From Cryptomeria japonica (taxonomy: Eukaryota; Streptophyta; Pinopsida; Cupressales; Cupressaceae), in the NCBI RefSeq assembly GCF_030272615.1, contig NC_081413.1, positions 157,299,849 to 157,363,848 of the forward strand: a stretch of DNA of 64,000 nt, in the 5' to 3' direction. Shown one piece after another: positions 60,803 to 64,000 of the stretch (the stretch's first letter is position 1; every line of letters begins with the position of its first letter). A program made the translations under genes and the position numbers. A model generated the notes under the pieces. That model was not told the origin of the DNA. It searched no databases and saw only the letters and a list, made by a program, of their open reading frames with translations.

Positions 60803-61193
60803 TGTTGGAGAAATTATGAGCTCATGAAGCTGTACACATTTCAATGGATCAACCAAGAAACTATCCTACCACACACATGAATGTTGCAACTTGATCAATA
60901 AAGAACAATGGAGATGAAAGAACAAAGCTTGACATTAACCTACAATGAATTTCTATGAATTGATTTGTTACAATGTACAAATGAGCTTGCTTATATAGGC
61001 AAGAGGCTAAGAGAGTAGTAGTAGGTACAACTACCCTATAACAAAATTAAATGCATAAAACTAACTCATCTCTATCTAGAATGACACCTAAGATAATTAA
61101 CATGAAGAATACTAAATTATTGTTTTATGCCACAAATAAAGCTATCCTAAGTAAACTTAGTTAGAGTAAATAGAATAAATCTAATTTACTCCA
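60803..61193 (-). repeat. R9 5' LTR, cut by R10
   Basis: 391 bp. It ends CTAATTTACTCCA where the partner has CTAATTTTCTCCAACA. The last three bases are replaced by the start of R10 at 61194. Confidence 0.83.
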
Positions 61194-62560
61194 TGTAGTG
61201 TCAAAAATTGCATACCTCTTTGTAATTTGATCTACATCTTTTGTAACCACTTTGGTGTCCACTCCCCTAGCACTTGAGTAGGCTAACTTTAGATATTGCA
61301 TTAGCCTTTTCCCTCTCAGGATTCTCAAGACACCTTTCAGCAGCTATCCTTCAGCTCTTGTTTCCGGTTAGCCATGTGTTTCTCTTGTCACTTTCTGTTT
61401 TCGAGTGTGATTCATTTGGACAATAGCGCACTGCACGGACGTCTGCGTGCCTCACATTTGTCTACGACATCTCAACGTTCGAATGTTGGTTCTGAGCATG
61501 CCTTTCCACTTGTCACCAATGTATGTTGGTGGAAATGACTCAAAATCTTCTAAATAGCTCACGAAGCTCTCATTCCCTCCTCTTCTCTCATTTTAAATCT
61601 ATTTTTTCTCTCCATTCAAGCTCTCTAGCTCCTCCAAGCAACTTTTCTTGGCTGTCTTGGTCATTCAACCTCTCTTGGCTCTTGCTATAGAAGTCTCTAA
61701 TTTTCTATAGCACTCTCAAGCTCTCATAATATCTCTTGCAACTCTCTTGGCTTTTGTCAAGCCTATTCAGTAATATGTATCTATTTACCCCATCTTTGAG
61801 AATGTTGGGATTTATCACATTCTTCTTCTTTCCTTTATTTTATCTTGCATTTATCTTTTATTCTATCAATCTATCCGGGTTGTCCATGGAGGTGGAACCA
61901 CCAAATTGGGGGTTTGACTGAGGCAGACTCCAAAACTCAACCCCCAATATTTTCCTTCTTTGAGAATCTCAATGGGATTTATTACATCCCTCTTCTTTCG
62001 TTTATTTTATTTTGCATCTATCTTTTATTTTATCAATCTATCTGGGTTTTTCGTGGAGGTGGAAACACCAAAATGGGGGTTTGACTGAGGTAGACTCCAA
62101 AACACAACCCCCAATATTTTCTTTCTTGCTTGTGTGCAGGTTTATAATCACAGGAAGAAGATCATTTAGCTGGAGGCTTCATATCATGGACTGGTTGTGA
62201 GATTCCTTCTTTTCCCTCTTCTCAAGTCATTCTAATATTTCCCATTCTGCATTATTAGTCCATCTTGTTGCTTTTCTATGTTCATTTAATATTATAATTA
62301 TATCCACAACCCCTATATGGTTTTTGTGTTCTGTCCATACTGAACGAAAATGCATTGCATTGATGTCCTAGCTCCAAGCAATCGTCCCAAGGATAGAGAC
62401 TCAATAGAGTCATCCAGGAGTCTCGTTTGCAGAATATTAGTTTAGCTTTTCACTTTTATCCCCTGGCTCACCTTAGCGCCAATTTGAGTGAGGAAGCGGC
62501 AGATCGATTCGTCCAATTTAAGATTCATCATCTTGGAGGTGACAAATACCTTCCTCTACA
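61194..62560 (+). repeat. R10 5' LTR (probable)
   Basis: 1367 bp, inferred from the TG start at the R9 break and the CA end before the primer site. The other LTR is outside the window, so the limits are not confirmed. It contains a 164-bp direct duplication. Confidence 0.7.
61798..62126 (+). repeat. 164-bp direct duplication in the R10 LTR
   Basis: Unit 1 is 61798-61961 and unit 2 is 61962-62126, both starting GAGAAT. Each unit carries a hairpin-capable pair, TTGGGGGTTTGAC or TGGGGGTTTGAC and CAACCCCCAA. By eye the units agree over most of their length. Confidence 0.85.
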
Positions 62561-62562
62561 TT

Positions 62563-62577
62563 TTGGTGACCTAGACG
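62563..62577 (+). other. R10 primer binding site
   Basis: TGGTGACCTAGACGT just after the LTR end. Similar in form to that of R7. The tRNA is not assigned. Confidence 0.65.
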
Positions 62578-62816
62578 TGAACACTTCTTCTGTATTATTT
62601 TCAAAAGTATTCTTTATCATTCCTTCATTCATTTAATGTCCCCTTAAAAAAAAGAAAAAGAAAGAAAAAGAAAAAAGAGGATAATTCTAAATCTTTCCCC
62701 TTTCTTCCAATTTTTTTTTTTCAGGGCACTGCCTCAAACCCCATCTTAATGGTTCATCGACCTTTGACCAACAAATTTATGCATTCTTTCTTCTGTTTAA
62801 GTTTATTAATCTCAAA

Positions 62817-63368
62817 ATGCCTATGTTATCTTCATTTATTAACTTAGTTTCTAACTTTATTCAAAGTGCCAATGATGTTCCTTTTCATGCTTGTGATGGT
62901 GACTTAGCTCTGCCTATGTCACTCTATGCCTTTGATCCCTCTCATAATATATCTTTTGTTTCAGAGGATATGTTGTTACAAGAGGATGAAATCATTGACA
63001 CTTTTCTTAATGTTACTCTACCATCTCTTCATTCTCATGCACCCACTTCTAGAGATTTTGCATTAGTGAATGATGAGTCTCAACTCATATATGATTTTCC
63101 AAAGGTCGATATTGAGAAAATTTCTTCATCTAAATCTTTTACATATCATGATGAGTCTATGAAAGTCATTTTTTTCTTTTTTGCCCCTAAAAGGATTAAG
63201 AGACCAATAATTCATGTCACTATAGCTAGCCCTTCTCCAAAGAAGATAAAATCTATTCATGGTGTTCCTTTTGAAAATGACTCACCAGATCTTTTTATGA
63301 GATATACACAATCTAAGGCTCCTTCTTATAGAATGGTAGCTCATACTTATAATACTCGAAGAAAATAG
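62817..63368 (+). CDS. R10 N-terminal open reading frame, unknown
   Basis: 183 codons starting MPMLSSFINLVSNF, ending ...Y-N-T-R-R-K before a stop. Rich in Ser, Asp and Phe; no capsid or zinc-knuckle motif is visible. It lies between the leader and the protease, where gag should be, but is far shorter than a gypsy gag of 400 residues or more. It may be a remnant after loss of most of gag, or an extra ORF. A purine-rich AAAGAAAAAG run at 62646-62681 lies just upstream. Confidence 0.5.
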   Translation: MPMLSSFINLVSNFIQSANDVPFHACDGDLALPMSLYAFDPSHNISFVSEDMLLQEDEIIDTFLNVTLPSLHSHAPTSRDFALVNDESQLIYDFPKVDIEKISSSKSFTYHDESMKVIFFFFAPKRIKRPIIHVTIASPSPKKIKSIHGVPFENDSPDLFMRYTQSKAPSYRMVAHTYNTRRK

Positions 63369-63375
63369 CAACATC

Positions 63376-64000
63376 TTGAGCATCCACATCCCTCTATACC
63401 GTCTTCTCAACCAAGTCTTCCTCAAGCACCTTCGCCTATGGCTAAGCGACCTAGTGATTATGATCTTATTGAGTAACTTTGTTTTACTCCCGCTAAGATC
63501 TCACTATGGGATTTTCTTTAGACTCCTCCAATTTATTAAGGTATGCTACAGGAAGCTCTCCAAAAGACCATATTTCCTTCTTCTGCTAGGCCGATAGATG
63601 TAAATGCATTGATGGATCATATTCATGCGGATTCACTGAATATTACATTCTATCCTCATGAACTTCTACCTCTGCAAGTAAGGAACTTGGCTGATCCATT
63701 AATAATAATCGTTCATGTTAATGGCATTGGAATTAGATGAAGTCTTGTTGATACAGGTTCCACACTTAATGTATGCAATGTTGATTTATTACCAAAGATT
63801 AAGGTTGATCCAAACTCTCTGGCAACATCTTCTTTGTTTATTCATGGTTTCGATAATAGTGGAAAAAGTGCTTTGGGAATGATTATCTTTCCTTTGAAGG
63901 TTGGGCCTATCACTATTTTGACTCTAGTTTATGAAATTCCAGGTCCTCTATATTATAATCTCCTCTTAGGTAGATCGTGGCTTCATGCTTTAGGAGCTAT
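63376..64000 (+). pseudogene. R10 gypsy protease region
   Basis: The plus strand reads P-A-K-I-S-L-W-D-F-L then, after stops at about 63520 and 63538, the stretch 63543-63740 with M-L-Q-E-A-L-Q-K-T. A TGA follows at 63738, where related elements would have Arg or Lys, then S-L-V-D-T-G-S-T-L-N-V (active site D-T-G) and, before the window ends, Y-N-L-L-L-G-R-S-W-L-H, the C-terminal retropepsin pattern. Stops make this copy defective. RT should follow outside the window. Confidence 0.8.

Larger units (their letters stand above)
58694..61193 (-). mobile_element. R9: small non-autonomous copia-type LTR element
   Basis: 2.5 kb in total. LTRs lie at 58694-59106 and 60803-61193; on the minus strand a primer site follows the right LTR and a polypurine tract (AAGGAGGAG) precedes the left one. 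The interior (59107-60802) has no gag or pol. Sequence next to the polypurine tract (about 59110-59240, minus strand) resembles the same place in R4 and R8, suggesting derivation from that group. No clear target duplication: TAAAG at 58689-58693 has no intact match because R10 follows at once. Confidence 0.8.
61194..64000 (+). mobile_element. R10: Ty3/gypsy element, 5' part
   Basis: It starts TGTAGTGTCAAAAATTGC at 61194. The probable 5' LTR ends CTCTACA at 62560 and is followed by TTTTGGTGACCTAGACGTGAAC. Downstream is a coding region leading to an aspartic protease at about 63735-64000. The protease form and the preceding P-A-K-I-S-L-W-D-F-L residues resemble the Tat/Athila-type branch of plant gypsy elements. 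The element runs out of the window. Confidence 0.8.

Overview
This is a stretch of a large, repeat-filled seed-plant nuclear genome. The evidence is nested Ty1/copia LTR retrotransposons primed by initiator-Met tRNA, a Ty3/gypsy element at the right edge, AT-rich DNA throughout, and one spliced nuclear gene of the plant-specific AP2/AINTEGUMENTA class that contains the 9-nt micro-exon typical of that class. The 1.2-1.5 kb LTRs and heavy nesting would suit a gymnosperm such as a conifer, but the sequence alone does not prove this.

Layout. 1-8270: a minus-strand copia remnant (R1) split by a complete but decayed plus-strand copia (R2, 874-8124, TSD CATTT). 8325-9340: an array of degenerate hairpins around a TATA box. 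9407-13480: a decayed coding region of unknown function. 14350-15844: the 5' end of a minus-strand copia (R3). 15845-20795: a plus-strand gag-only copia derivative (R4) whose leader plus gag start is tandemly repeated about five times (period about 666 bp). 21098-35498: a minus-strand copia (R5, TSD AGAGG) containing a second complete minus-strand copia (R6, 23166-30464). 35867-45528: a minus-strand LTR element with no recognisable pol (R7, TSD CATAT). 46243-56359: the AP2 gene and its partial duplicate. 56908-58675: a second relative of R4 (R8). 58694-61193: a small non-autonomous LTR element (R9). 61194-64000: the 5' part of a Ty3/gypsy element (R10), which appears to be inserted in the right LTR of R9.

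The only host gene I can support is the AP2 gene on the minus strand (ATG 52153, stop 46245-46243). It has nine exons totalling 1782 nt, 593 codons plus stop, and two AP2 domains. Its 5' part (exon 3 back to about 108 bp upstream of the ATG) is tandemly duplicated. The right-hand copy keeps the original upstream DNA but stops inside AP2 repeat 1 at the junction. The left-hand copy has the whole coding sequence but only about 108 bp of its own promoter. Both copies carry a roughly 250-bp tandem array in intron 1, with different copy numbers.

The most unusual features are the promoter/coding-sequence separation in the AP2 locus and the splice forms it allows, the 666-bp gag-leader array, the hairpin array with TATA box before an unknown coding region, and several small periodic motifs inside non-autonomous LTR elements. 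The retroelement reading frames are mostly broken. The longest continuous one is the reverse transcriptase of R6.
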